This document shows, piece by piece, positions 25,949-35,800 of a stretch of DNA of 42,636 nt (its first letter is position 1; each line of letters opens with the position of its first letter). The DNA lies in contig CAYMLL010000024.1 in the NCBI GenBank assembly GCA_964390645.1, positions 1-42,636 on the forward strand. Direction: 5' to 3'. A model generated the notes under the pieces. That model searched no databases and was not told where the DNA came from. It saw only the letters and a list, made by a program, of their open reading frames with translations. This DNA comes from CAYMLL01 sp964390645. GTDB taxonomy: Bacteria; Planctomycetota; UBA8108. Both the position numbers and the translations under genes were made by a program.

Positions 25949-27240
25949 CGCAGGGCCTCCGTCTCGACATGCGCCTCGACACGGCTTCCGCCAGCGAGGA
26001 GTGGCCGGTCGGCCGATCCGGGATCGAGGAAGAGTCGCTGGCGGTCGCGCTCGAGGACCTGGGTCCGGAGCACACGGGCGAACTCGGGTGTGATGCCGCT
26101 CCGTTTCGTTCCGAGGACGATGTCGCCGATCTCCCGCACCGTCGGCTCGAGCTTTCTCGACACGAAGCCGACGATCTCCTGTACCTCCTCGGAGCGCCAG
26201 CGTGCGGTGATGCGCTTGCGGAAGCCCGGGTTCCGGAAGAACACCTCGTCGGCCAGGGTGTAGCCGAGCCGATGAAACCCCGGGTCTCCGACCATGCGCA
26301 GCACGAACTCCTTCAGGTACTCGCCTACCTTCGGGTTCTCGAGGGTCTCCTTCGCGACGCCCCGCGCGACCTCGATCATGTCGGCGGAGTGACCCTCGAG
26401 AATCGGAACGACCTCCTCCTCGACGAAGGCGTTCCAGCGCCGCTCGAAGTGGTCATCCGCGGTCAGCGGCAGCGACTGGTAGAGTGCGCGCCAGGTGAAC
26501 GCCCACAGCGGAACCCTGTCCCAGATCTTTGCGCCGATCTCATCGAGCACCGGTTGAAGCCGCGTCCTCAGGACCGGCCAGATCTCGCTCTCGAAGAGAC
26601 TGGCGAGCTCCTCCTTGCCCAGCTCGGCCTCGACCTTGGCGACCAGCGCGTCAATCTCCGGGCGATGACGGTCGAGAAAGGGGCGGGCCTCGGTCTCGAG
26701 CGTCTCGCGGCAATCTGCGAGGACTCCCTGGAGAACCGGCACCGCCATCGCCGCGATCTCGTCCCGGTGCGGCAGGAGGTCGTTGCGACTCCAAACTTCG
26801 CGGATACGGGGCAGCGTGTCGTCGTTGATCAGGGTCTTCCAGACCCAGGCGCCGGCGGTCGCGGGGACGACCGCGAGGCGCATGCGCGCGTTGTCGTGGA
26901 CGCGTGGATGATCCCTGTCGAAGAGCAGGACGCGCGCAGCCGGAACCTGGCGGAAGCTCGCGGCGATCGGTCGGCCGTCGTCGTCGAGCAGCGTTCGAAC
27001 CTCACCGACGGGGGACGTGTCGTTCCCTTCCACGAGCACGGGATCGCCGATCTCGAGCCAGGCGAGACGATCGAACGCCACCGTGATCTCGATCGGGTCT
27101 CGGGTGTAGTGTTCACACAGCTTCGAGAAGGTGCTGGCGCCGGACTTGCTGCGGCGCGTCGCGAGCTCCACGACCTGGACGCCGAGAAACACCCACAGGG
27201 CCACACCGAGCAGGATCCGGAGTTTGCGGGGGCGGGTCAT
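25945..27240 (-). CDS. Membrane-anchored MCE-like (MlaD-type) protein, divergent
   Basis: 431 residues from the ATG at 27240 (GGAAAGAG eight bases upstream). One N-terminal transmembrane helix (about 8-26) is followed by a short beta domain (about 49-125) whose phrase ITVAFDRLAWLEIGDPVLVEG...SPVGEVRTLL matches the opening of MCE domains (fluid-phase lipid-binding ring subunits). The remaining 300 residues are helical, with many charged heptad-like stretches, and could form the needle or tunnel seen in longer MCE proteins. The MCE match is faint, so the call rests largely on the translational overlap with the MlaF-MlaE gene. Probable periplasmic partner that binds lipid; no outer-membrane MlaA or MlaC gene is seen here. 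Confidence 0.65.
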   Translation of the reverse strand: MTRPRKLRILLGVALWVFLGVQVVELATRRSKSGASTFSKLCEHYTRDPIEITVAFDRLAWLEIGDPVLVEGNDTSPVGEVRTLLDDDGRPIAASFRQVPAARVLLFDRDHPRVHDNARMRLAVVPATAGAWVWKTLINDDTLPRIREVWSRNDLLPHRDEIAAMAVPVLQGVLADCRETLETEARPFLDRHRPEIDALVAKVEAELGKEELASLFESEIWPVLRTRLQPVLDEIGAKIWDRVPLWAFTWRALYQSLPLTADDHFERRWNAFVEEEVVPILEGHSADMIEVARGVAKETLENPKVGEYLKEFVLRMVGDPGFHRLGYTLADEVFFRNPGFRKRITARWRSEEVQEIVGFVSRKLEPTVREIGDIVLGTKRSGITPEFARVLRTQVLERDRQRLFLDPGSADRPLLAGGSRVEAHVETEALR

Positions 27241-27447
27241 CGTCGATGCGCTCTTTCCTGTCAGTCGACTCCCCGTTACGTTAGCCTGCACAGGCGGGTT
27301 CGTCGATGGCTTCGAGGAGCGCGACTCGATGCTGAGTCGTCCGGTCGGCGACGGTCTTGCGCACTTTCTTCCCCGGTTCGTCGGCACTCCGGGCGTGTCG
27401 GGGACCCTCTGGTGGCCCGGCGGCCCGGCGAAAAGGAGCGTTCGATC

Positions 27448-28695
27448 ATGCGAGAGCTCGGTCACGAGCTGCAGCCGCTGGAAGAGGTCCGCGAGGCCAT
27501 CCTCTCACACATCGATGCGCTTCCCGCCGAGACCTGTCCGCTGCGTCAAGCGCACGGGCGCGTGCTGCGGCAGGATATCGTCGCGAGGGATCTCTTGCCG
27601 CCCTTCGACAACTCGGCGATGGACGGCTACGCGGTGCGGGTCGGGGACCTCGCCGGAGCGTCGGACGATCGCCCCGTCACCTTGCCGGTGCGAGGCACGG
27701 TGCAGGCGGGCGATGTGCAGGGCGGTGTCCTCGCCGCCGGCACCTCCGTGAGGATCATGACCGGGGCGCCGATGCCACCCGGGGCCGAGGCTGTCGTGCC
27801 GCACGAGCTGACGACCTTCACCGACGAGAGCGTCACCTTCATCAAGCCGGTGCTCGCAGCCCGGAACGTGCGTCCAGCCGGCGGTGACGTGAAGCCGGGC
27901 GACGTTCCGTTCACCGCCGGTAGACGCATTCACTCTGCAGGAGTCGCGATTGCCGGCGCGCTGGGATTCGCCGATGTAGAGGTGGCGCGGTCACCGCGAA
28001 TCGGCATCATCTCGCCAGGCGATGAGCTGGTGGACATCAGCGAGACGCCCGGTCCCGGCAAGATCCGGAACTCCAACGAGCCGTCGATCGCGGCGGCCTT
28101 GCTCGAGGTCGGCGCGACACCCGTCCGCCTCGGCATCGTCGAGGACTCCCTCGATGTGTTGCGGCGGGTGATCCGTCGTGGCGTCGCCGAGGGTCTCGAC
28201 GGTCTCGTGTCCACCGGTGGCGTCAGCGCCGGCGACTTCGACTTCGTGCAGGCCGTCGTTCGCGAGGACGCGCGCCCGGGCTTCGTCTTCAAGGTCGCGA
28301 TGCGACCGGGAAAACCACAGGTCTTCGGGCTCTTCGACGGAGTGCCGCTGTTCGGGTTGCCGGGCAATCCCGCGGCGGCGGCGATCTCCTTCGAGGTCTT
28401 CGTCCGCCCGGCTCTGCGCAAGATGCTCGGCTTCGAGCGAGTGCTCCCGGAGACCTTCGGGGTCAGGTTCCCGTTCGAGTATCGGTACAAGTCGGGACGT
28501 GTGTTCCTGCTGCGTGCGCGCATCGAGCCGGACCTCGACGGAGGCTATCGAGTCGTCAAGCCGGGGCAGCAGGACTCCAGCTTCCTGGCATCGCTCGCCG
28601 GGTCGAACGCGATCATCCTGCTACCTCCTGACGGTGGTCTGATCGCTCCCGGAGAGGTGCGGGACGCGTTCTGGCTCGCGGGCGCGGAGCGATGA
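27448..28695 (+). CDS. moeA: Molybdopterin molybdenumtransferase
   Basis: 415 residues from the ATG at 27448 (AAAAGGAG nine bases upstream). MoeA inserts molybdate (or tungstate) into adenylylated molybdopterin. Landmarks: PPFDNSAMDGYAV (51-63) with the active-site Asp59, RIMTGAPMPPGAEAVV, the MoCF-fold motif TGGVSAGD (256-263) and GLPGNP (303-308), then the C-terminal domain. The start of the long open frame far upstream (from 25516) is antisense to the Mla genes and is not part of the gene. mobA overlaps its stop by four bases, so both are translated together for one cofactor pathway. Confidence 0.95.
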   Translation: MRELGHELQPLEEVREAILSHIDALPAETCPLRQAHGRVLRQDIVARDLLPPFDNSAMDGYAVRVGDLAGASDDRPVTLPVRGTVQAGDVQGGVLAAGTSVRIMTGAPMPPGAEAVVPHELTTFTDESVTFIKPVLAARNVRPAGGDVKPGDVPFTAGRRIHSAGVAIAGALGFADVEVARSPRIGIISPGDELVDISETPGPGKIRNSNEPSIAAALLEVGATPVRLGIVEDSLDVLRRVIRRGVAEGLDGLVSTGGVSAGDFDFVQAVVREDARPGFVFKVAMRPGKPQVFGLFDGVPLFGLPGNPAAAAISFEVFVRPALRKMLGFERVLPETFGVRFPFEYRYKSGRVFLLRARIEPDLDGGYRVVKPGQQDSSFLASLAGSNAIILLPPDGGLIAPGEVRDAFWLAGAER

Positions 28696-29309
28696 AGCTG
28701 CGCGAGGCCGTCGTCCTCGCCGGTGGGCGAAGCACCCGCATGGGGATGGACAAGGCGCTGATCGTCGTCGACGGGGAGACGATGCTGGCGCGTCAGATTC
28801 GCCGGCTCGCGGCTCGTGTCGAGCGCATCATCGTCTCGCGCGGCAGCGGTGAGGGAGGCCCCGCGCCGTCGGACGCGCTGCCGCCGGACGCGCTGCCGCG
28901 GGGCGTCCGGGTGGACCTCGTGCGTGATTCGAGGCCGGGCTCGTCGGGTCCGCTCGCGGGCGTCGAGGCCGGGCTCGACGCGCTCGACGGAGATCGCGCC
29001 CTCTTCGTCGCTGTCGACACCCCCGTCGTCGACCTCGCGCTCGTCGAGCGTCTGGAAGCCGAGGCCGGCTCTCGCGCGGGGGCCGTTCCGCTGTGGCACG
29101 GTAGAGTTCAGGGAACCTTCGCCATCTACTCCCGGGCGTTGCTGCCACTGGTTCGCGAGATGCTGGATCGCGGCGACGGACGTGTCCACGCCCTCGCGAG
29201 GGCCGACGGGGTGGTCCCCGTGGTGCTCGACGAGGGCTTCGAGCACGTCTTCCGCCCGCTCAACACTCCCGGGCAGCTCGAAGCCTGGCGACGCGAGCGT
29301 CCGGACTAG
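28692..29309 (+). CDS. mobA: Molybdenum cofactor guanylyltransferase
   Basis: 205 residues. It links GMP to molybdopterin, making the guanine dinucleotide cofactor used by enzymes of the DMSO reductase and formate dehydrogenase families. The nucleotide-binding LAGGRSTRMGMDK (9-21) is diagnostic; a DTP triplet (in VAVDTPVVD) stands where relatives have DMP, and PLWHGRVQGTFAIYSR and FRPLNTPGQLE are the later family signatures. A Gly/Pro/Ala-rich insertion around 55-70 (SGEGGPAPSDALPPDALPRG) lengthens a loop. Overlaps moeA (ATGA); GGAG is just before the ATG. Ends 12 bp from the convergent LamG gene. Confidence 0.93.
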   Translation: MKLREAVVLAGGRSTRMGMDKALIVVDGETMLARQIRRLAARVERIIVSRGSGEGGPAPSDALPPDALPRGVRVDLVRDSRPGSSGPLAGVEAGLDALDGDRALFVAVDTPVVDLALVERLEAEAGSRAGAVPLWHGRVQGTFAIYSRALLPLVREMLDRGDGRVHALARADGVVPVVLDEGFEHVFRPLNTPGQLEAWRRERPD

Positions 29310-29321
29310 CAGCCGGCGGGA

Positions 29322-32300
29322 TCAGCCCGGGCAACCGGAGTACAGTTCGCAGCCGAGCTCGTCCGCCGGCTCGGCCGGGTCGACACCGCAGGAGTCCGGT
29401 TCCGGCAGCCCCGGGTCGGGAGGCGCGTCTCCCCCGCTGAAGAGGAACGAGAGGATGAAGACGCCGTCGGTCAGCTCGAGGCGGCCGTTGTCGTCGGCGT
29501 CCCCGGAGTCGGCACAGGTCGGAGGAGGGCCGCCGAGGAAGAGGAAGTTCAGCACGTAGATGGCGTCGGAGAGCTGCATGAAGCCGTCGTCGTTCGGGTC
29601 ACCGCGATGGAAGAGGGGGCCTTGCACGGGGGGCGGCTCGCCGGCGATCTCCGCGACGCGGTCCTCTTCGAGCGCGGTCTCGTAGATGCGGATGTCGTCG
29701 AGGATGGAGTCGTGAAAGCGGCCGACGAGGCCCGGAACCGCACCGACGCGGGCGGCGCCGCTCGTCCAGCCATCTCGGAAGGCGTCGTGAACCCCTTCGA
29801 TGCCGCCGAGTGACGGCACGAAGAGGGTCTGATCCTCGAGCTCGCCGTTGACGTAGTACCGCTTCTCACGGCCGACACCACCGGATGTGATCGCCACGTG
29901 GTACCAGGTGCCCGGCTCGAGAGTCGTTGTGCCGACGTGCAGGTTCGCGAGGTCGCCGTCCCAGAACAGCAGAACCCGGTCGTGCACCAGCTCGCGGCTA
30001 TCGTTCATGATCGTGAAGCCGACGGCGTCGTTCGGCGCCCGCAGGAGCTGGTACTCACCCGGCGTCAGGATCTGCTCGCCCGGGTTGATCCACATCGCGA
30101 CCGTGAAGCCTCCCGTCTCGGCAGCATCCATCTGCGGCAGAGTCATCTCGAAGTAGTTGTCGGTCGTGTCGTCGGCACCGAGGTCGAGCCCACCCTCCTC
30201 GACCCCGTCGACCCACTGCCTGTCGTCGTTGTCGTCGAATCCGGCCAGGCTGCCGTGTGCGCTGCCGACACAGTCGACCGCCGTCAGACCGTTCGTGTGG
30301 TCGAGCTTCCAGTGGTGACGCAGATCGTCGGCGTCGGTGTCGCAGCGGGCGAAGGTGTCGAACGAGATGGTCCGCTGGGCGACCGCACAGCCGTCGGTGA
30401 CCGAGATCTCCGCCGTGTAGAGCGTGTCGGCCTCGAGTCCTTCGTACTCGATCTCGCGGGCGACCGGCGTGCCGGCGACGCGGAGGTCTCCACTGACGTC
30501 GACGCCGTTGAGGACGAGGGTGATGTTCTCGGGTGTCAACGTGAAGCCATCTTCACCGTTCGGCGTGCTGACATCGAAGCCGATCCCCGACGCGGCATCG
30601 TGAAAGGAGCCTCCATCCTGCGGGCTGACGTTCTCGAGCACGAGCGGCTCGCAGATCACGGGATCGCACTCCTGCATGATCTCCGTGATCTCGTCCTCCT
30701 CGAGGGCTCGGTCGTAGATGCGGACGTCATCGAGGATCGAGTCATGAGTGCGAGCGCCTGCGCCGATGGCGCCGATGCGTGCGATTCCCTCCGGCCATCC
30801 ATCGCGGAACCCGGGGTGGAAGCCCTCGACGCCGCCCCGGGAAGGGAGGAATAGAGTCTGCTCCTCGAGCTCGCCGTTGATGTAGTAGAGCTTGTCGCCG
30901 CCGGACCCCGTCGAGGTGATCGCGACGTGGTACCAGTTGCCGGGCTCGAGGGTCGTCGTGCCCACGTGGAGGTCCGGGAGAACGCCGTCCCAGAAGAGGA
31001 GCACACGATCGTGCCGCTCTTCACCGGTGAAGTTCATGAGCGTGAATCCGACAAGGTCGTTCGGTGTGCTCAGCAGCTGGTACTCGCCGGGTGTGAGGAT
31101 CTGCTCACCGGGGTTGAGCCACATCGCAACGGTGAAGCCGCCGGTCTCGGAGGCGCTGAGCGCCGCGATATTCGCCTCCACGTAGTTGTTGATCGTGCCG
31201 TCCGCGCCGAGGTCGAGCCCCGTGTCGCAGACGCCGCGCACCCACTGAGCGTCGTCGTCATTCTCGAAACCGACCAGCGCGCCGTTGCGCGCGGAGCCGG
31301 TGTCCAGAGCGACGAGCCCGGTCGTCTGGTCCATCGACCAGTGGTGGACGAGCCCGTCGACGACCTCTGTCAGCGTGCCGAACGAGAGCTCCGCGCACGC
31401 CAGCGACCCGTTGCTGTCGGAAACCTCGATGCGTGCCGAGTACGCGGACTCCTCATCGAGCCCGAGGTACTCGACCTCACGGTTCGTCGGGCTGCCGCCG
31501 ACTGTCAGCTCCCCGCTGACGTCGTCGCCGTTGAGGAAGAGCCGGATGTCGTCGACGGCGATGATCGCGCCGTCGGCGACCGCCTCGACGTCGAACTGGA
31601 TGCCGTCATCGGCCTCGTGAGACACGTTGCCTGTCTCCGGGCTGATGTCGACGATGCGCGGTCCGGGCGCGGGAGTGTCGTCCATGACGTCCTGGAGCTC
31701 CTCGGCGCTGAGGGCGGTGTCGTAGATTCGCACATCGTCGATGATCGAGTCGTGGGATCGCGTGCCGTTCTCGAGCGCTCCGAGGGCGCCGAGGCCGGCC
31801 GACCAGCCGCCCCGGAAGCCGTCGTGCACCCCCTCGGTGCCGCCGCGAGACGGCAGGAAGAGCGTCTGGTCATCGGGCTCACCGTCGATGTAGTAGAGCT
31901 TCTCGCCTCCGATGCCGGCAGACGTGATTGCGACGTGGTACCAGTCGCCGGGCTCGAGCGTCGTCGTGCCGACGTGCAGGTTGTTGATGTCACCATCCCA
32001 GAAGAGCAGCACGCGGTCATGTCGCGCTTCGCCGTCGAAGTTCATGATCGTGAAGCCGACCGCGTCACCCGGCGTCCGCAGGAGCTGGTACTCGCCGGTC
32101 GTCAGAATCTGCTCGCCGGGATTGACCCACATGCAGACGGTGAAGCCGCTCGTCACCGACGCGTCGATCGCCTCGAGGTCGACCGCGACGAAGTTGTCCA
32201 CGAAGCCGTCCGCGCCGAGATCGAGCGCGCCGTGGTGGACGCCGTCGACCCACTGTCCGTCGTCGAGGTTCTCGAAGTTGACCAGGTCTCCGGTCGAGTT

Positions 32301-32438
32301 GCAGGTGCGGTCGGTCGTCGTCAGTCCCGATGTCTCATCGAGCGCCCAGTGGTGCACGATGTCCGCGACGGCGGGGCCCCCCGCGACGATCGTCACGGTG
32401 AGGCAGCGGGTGACGAGAAATGCGAAAGAACGGAACAT
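29322..32438 (-). CDS. Large secreted protein: three LamG modules, Ig-like spacers, dockerin-like tail
   Basis: 1038 residues from the ATG at 32438 (GAGGAG nine bases upstream). A signal peptide (1-25) leads to three concanavalin/LamG-type domains at about 26-256, 361-593 and 703-934, each starting HHW-x-(L/M)-D and containing GEYQLL, HDRVLLFWDG and VGTTTLEPG. Ig-like spacers of about 100 residues separate them (DVSGELTVGG...REVEYLGLDEES-type). The end (about 944-1003) has two calcium-loop repeats, GDPNDDGFMQLSDAIYVLNFLF and a GDADDNGRLELTDGVFILSFLF-like copy. The modules bind glycans or act as adhesion units; no catalytic residues are seen. The three modules are strongly similar at the DNA level too, implying recent duplication. 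Role: probable polysaccharide or surface attachment. Confidence 0.85.
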   Translation of the reverse strand: MFRSFAFLVTRCLTVTIVAGGPAVADIVHHWALDETSGLTTTDRTCNSTGDLVNFENLDDGQWVDGVHHGALDLGADGFVDNFVAVDLEAIDASVTSGFTVCMWVNPGEQILTTGEYQLLRTPGDAVGFTIMNFDGEARHDRVLLFWDGDINNLHVGTTTLEPGDWYHVAITSAGIGGEKLYYIDGEPDDQTLFLPSRGGTEGVHDGFRGGWSAGLGALGALENGTRSHDSIIDDVRIYDTALSAEELQDVMDDTPAPGPRIVDISPETGNVSHEADDGIQFDVEAVADGAIIAVDDIRLFLNGDDVSGELTVGGSPTNREVEYLGLDEESAYSARIEVSDSNGSLACAELSFGTLTEVVDGLVHHWSMDQTTGLVALDTGSARNGALVGFENDDDAQWVRGVCDTGLDLGADGTINNYVEANIAALSASETGGFTVAMWLNPGEQILTPGEYQLLSTPNDLVGFTLMNFTGEERHDRVLLFWDGVLPDLHVGTTTLEPGNWYHVAITSTGSGGDKLYYINGELEEQTLFLPSRGGVEGFHPGFRDGWPEGIARIGAIGAGARTHDSILDDVRIYDRALEEDEITEIMQECDPVICEPLVLENVSPQDGGSFHDAASGIGFDVSTPNGEDGFTLTPENITLVLNGVDVSGDLRVAGTPVAREIEYEGLEADTLYTAEISVTDGCAVAQRTISFDTFARCDTDADDLRHHWKLDHTNGLTAVDCVGSAHGSLAGFDDNDDRQWVDGVEEGGLDLGADDTTDNYFEMTLPQMDAAETGGFTVAMWINPGEQILTPGEYQLLRAPNDAVGFTIMNDSRELVHDRVLLFWDGDLANLHVGTTTLEPGTWYHVAITSGGVGREKRYYVNGELEDQTLFVPSLGGIEGVHDAFRDGWTSGAARVGAVPGLVGRFHDSILDDIRIYETALEEDRVAEIAGEPPPVQGPLFHRGDPNDDGFMQLSDAIYVLNFLFLGGPPPTCADSGDADDNGRLELTDGVFILSFLFSGGDAPPDPGLPEPDSCGVDPAEPADELGCELYSGCPG

Positions 32439-32808
32439 GGCGCGGTACTCCTCGTGGCTCGAAGCTCTCGTCAATCGCGAATCACGGCGCCCGAGTGCCG
32501 GCTGTCGGTTCAAGGAGCCCCCCGGCCCGCCGATACCGCGGCTCCCCGGCGGAGGCGGTCATCCCGAGAGAGTGTGACACGTTCGACCCGGATCCTCCCG
32601 AGGCTGTCATGATCCATTAGACCTCCAACGTACGGCATTGGCGAGGACGAAGCCTGTCGTTCGACGGGCTTCGCGACGACGTCGACCCGGAGTCCGGACA
32701 TCCGTCGACAGGCCGGCAAATCGCCGGATTCTTCTCTCCTCGCGGCCGGGACGTGCCGATATACTCTCAAGCTTTTGACCCGAACAAGCGCCCTCGTCAC
32801 GGACCGTC
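32439..32808. other. Divergent intergenic stretch (370 bp) before ileS
   Basis: Upstream of both the LamG gene (minus) and ileS (plus). A TATACT -10-like box at 32760-32765 lies about 45 bp before the ileS ATG, with no good -35; a TTGACC at 32775-32780 is too close to the gene to serve. No T-box-like leader structure (conserved AGGGTGG-type box) was visible before ileS. Nothing coding was found. Confidence 0.45.
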
Positions 32809-35800
32809 ATGCCTGTCTTCGAGCCGGTTCCCGAGCGTTTCGACTTTCCCGCCCACGAGCGCGACATCCTCGTGTTCTGGAAGGACCGGGAGGTCTTTCG
32901 CAAGAGCCTCGAGCAGCGTGCGGACGCGCCGGCCTTCGTCTTCTACGAGGGTCCGCCGACCGCGAACGGGCGTCCGCACAACGGCCACGTCCTGACCCGC
33001 GTCATCAAGGACCTCTTCCCGCGCTACAAGACCATGCGAGGGTACAGGGTGCCTCGCAAGGCGGGCTGGGACACTCACGGGCTGCCAGTCGAGATCGAGG
33101 TCGAGAAGGCGCTGGAGATCCAGGGCAAGGAGGGAATCGTCGCTTACGGCGTCGAGGCGTTCGTCAAGAAGTGTCTCGAGTCCGTGTTCGTGTATACGAA
33201 GGAGTGGGAGGAGCTCACCGAACGTATCGGATTCTGGGTCGATCTCTCCGATGCCTACGTTACGTTCCACCGGAGCTACGTCGAGAGTGTCTGGTGGTCA
33301 CTGAAGACGCTCTTCGACCGGGGGCTCCTCTACCAGGACCGCAAGATCGTCTGGTGGTGGCCGCAAGGCGGCACGACACTGTCGGCCGCGGAGGTGGGTG
33401 AGGGCTACCGTGAGGTCGACGACCCGAGCGTCTTCGTCCGCTTTCGCGACGCCGAGGACGCCGGCCTCAGCTACCTCGCATGGACGACGACACCGTGGAC
33501 GCTCCCCTCGAACGTGGCGCTCGCGGTGCGGCCGGACGGCGAGTACGTCGAGGTGACCGCGCCGACGGAGGACGGCGGCAGCGAGAGGCTCGTCGTTGCG
33601 GCGGACCTCGTGGACGCGATCTTCAGACCGAAGAAGAAGGGCAAGAAGAAGGGCGACGGGAGCGAAGAGCCCCGGATCTCGGTCTCCGATCGATTCCGGG
33701 GCGAGAGCCTCGTCGGCCGGCGCTACGAGCAGCTGCTTCCTTTCAAGGAGCCGACCGGCGGCAAGGCCTTCGAGATCGTTGGCGCCGACTTCGTCGTCAT
33801 CGACGGCGGGCAGGAGCACGGTTGCGGAACCGGCATCGTCCACGTCGCACCGGCGTTTGGTGAGGACGACTACCGCGTTGCGCGTGAGAAGGGTCTCGGC
33901 TTCCTGCAGCTCGTCGACGACAGGGGGAGGATGACGCAGGAGTGCGGCGAGCTCGCCGGCGAGTTCTGCAAGAGCGCCGACCGCGGACTCATCCGGATCC
34001 TGCGCTCCGAAGGCAAGCTCCTGCGCGAGGAGGTCTACCGGCACGATTACCCGTACTGCCCGCGGTCGAAGGACGACCCGCTGATCCAGTTCGCGCGGCC
34101 GGCCTGGTTCGTCGCCACCAGCCGGTTCAAGGACTCGTTGGTCGCGAACAACCGCAGGGTGACATGGATCCCCGGACACATCCGCGACGGACGCTTCGGA
34201 AAGTTTCTCGAGGGCAACGTCGACTGGGCGCTGTCGCGGGAGCGTTACTGGGGAACGCCGCTGCCGGTCTGGAGGTGCGAGAAGACGGGGCACGTCGAGG
34301 CGATAGGCTCCTACGACGAGCTGCTGGCGAAGCCCGGAGTCGAAGGAGTCGAAGTCTGGGAGCGCGCGAAGGAAGAGGACCCCGGTCTCTCCGAGCACCT
34401 GAAGGTCCACAAGCCTTACATCGACGCGGTCACCTACGACTCCCCGGAGGATGCGTCGTCACGCATGCGGCGTGTCACGGAGGTCATCGACTGCTGGTAC
34501 GACAGCGGGGCGATGCCCTTCGCACAGTGGGGTTATCCGCACGCTCCGGGATCGAAGGAGAAGCTCGACGCGGCCTTTCCCGCTGATTTTATCTCCGAGG
34601 CGATCGACCAGACACGGGGCTGGTTCTACTCTCTGCTCGCGGAGAGCACGCTTCTTCACGAGGGACGTGAGGGGCCGCATCCGTACAGGTCGTGCGTTGT
34701 TCTCGGGCACGTCTGTGACAAGGACGGCGTCAAGGAGTCGAAGCGGCTCGGTAACTACACGGCGCCTGGCGAGGCGCTCGACGCGCAGGGCGCCGACGCT
34801 ATCCGGTGGTACTTCTACAGCCAGGGCCACCCGTGGACGAACGCGCGCTACGGTATCCCTCGCGTCGGTGAGGCGAAGAAGGACTTCCTGATTCGACTGC
34901 AGAATGTCTACAGCTTCTTCGTGATCTACGCGAACATCGACGGCTTCGATCCGGCCGCGGGCCTCGGTCACGCGAAGAACGTCGACTCCGAGACTCTCGC
35001 GCAGGGGGAGGGCTACCGTCCGGCGGCGGAGCGCGGGCTGATGGACCGCTGGATCCTCTCCGAGCTGCAATTCGCGATGCGTACGGCTCGCGACTCGCTC
35101 GACAAGTACGACATCCTGGGAGCTTCGCGCGCGCTCTTCGACCTCGTGGACAGGCTCTCGAACTGGTACGTGCGGCGCAGCCGAGCACGGTTCTGGGGTG
35201 AGGGAATGACCGAGGACAAGCTCGACGCGTACTGGACGCTCTACGAGTGTCTGGTGAACGTGTCGCGACTCGTGGCCCCGTTCACTCCGTTCTTTTCCGA
35301 GGTCGTCTACCGCAATCTGGTCGTCGGTCCCTGGGGGGGCTCGCAGCCCGAGAGTGTTCATCTCTGTGATTACCCGTCGTCGACGGAGGCGCTCGTCGAC
35401 GAGACGCTGTCCCGTCGCATGGGCGTGGCGCGCGAGATCGTCGAGCTCGGCCGGGCTGCACGCGTCAGCGTCAGATTGCGCGTGCGCCAGCCGCTCGGCG
35501 AGGCGATCGTCGTCGGCGCCGACGCGGCGGTCGCCGACGACACCACGGAGCTCCTTCCCCTGGTCGAGGAGGAGCTCAACGTCAAGAGGATCCGCTTCAC
35601 CGACGATGCGGACCGCTACGTCGAGTACATCCTCAGGCCGAACTTCAAGAAGATCGGTCCGCGACTCGGCAAGCTTGTCCAGAAGCTCAAGGGCGTGCTC
35701 GCCGCCGCCGACGCGAAGGCGCTGCGCGCGGAGCTCGAGGAGCGCGGCGTTTGCCGCATCGATGTCGAGGGCGAGGCGGTGGAGCTGACTCCGGAGGAGA

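Noticed and set aside
25516..27447. Long N-terminal extension in frame with moeA
   Set aside because: It lies antisense to the Mla fusion and MCE-like genes, is Arg/Ser/Pro-rich, and MoeA starts normally at 27448 with a good ribosome site.
32775..32800. TTGACC upstream of ileS as a -35 box
   Set aside because: A 17-bp spacer would put the -10 at the start codon, leaving no room for a leader.
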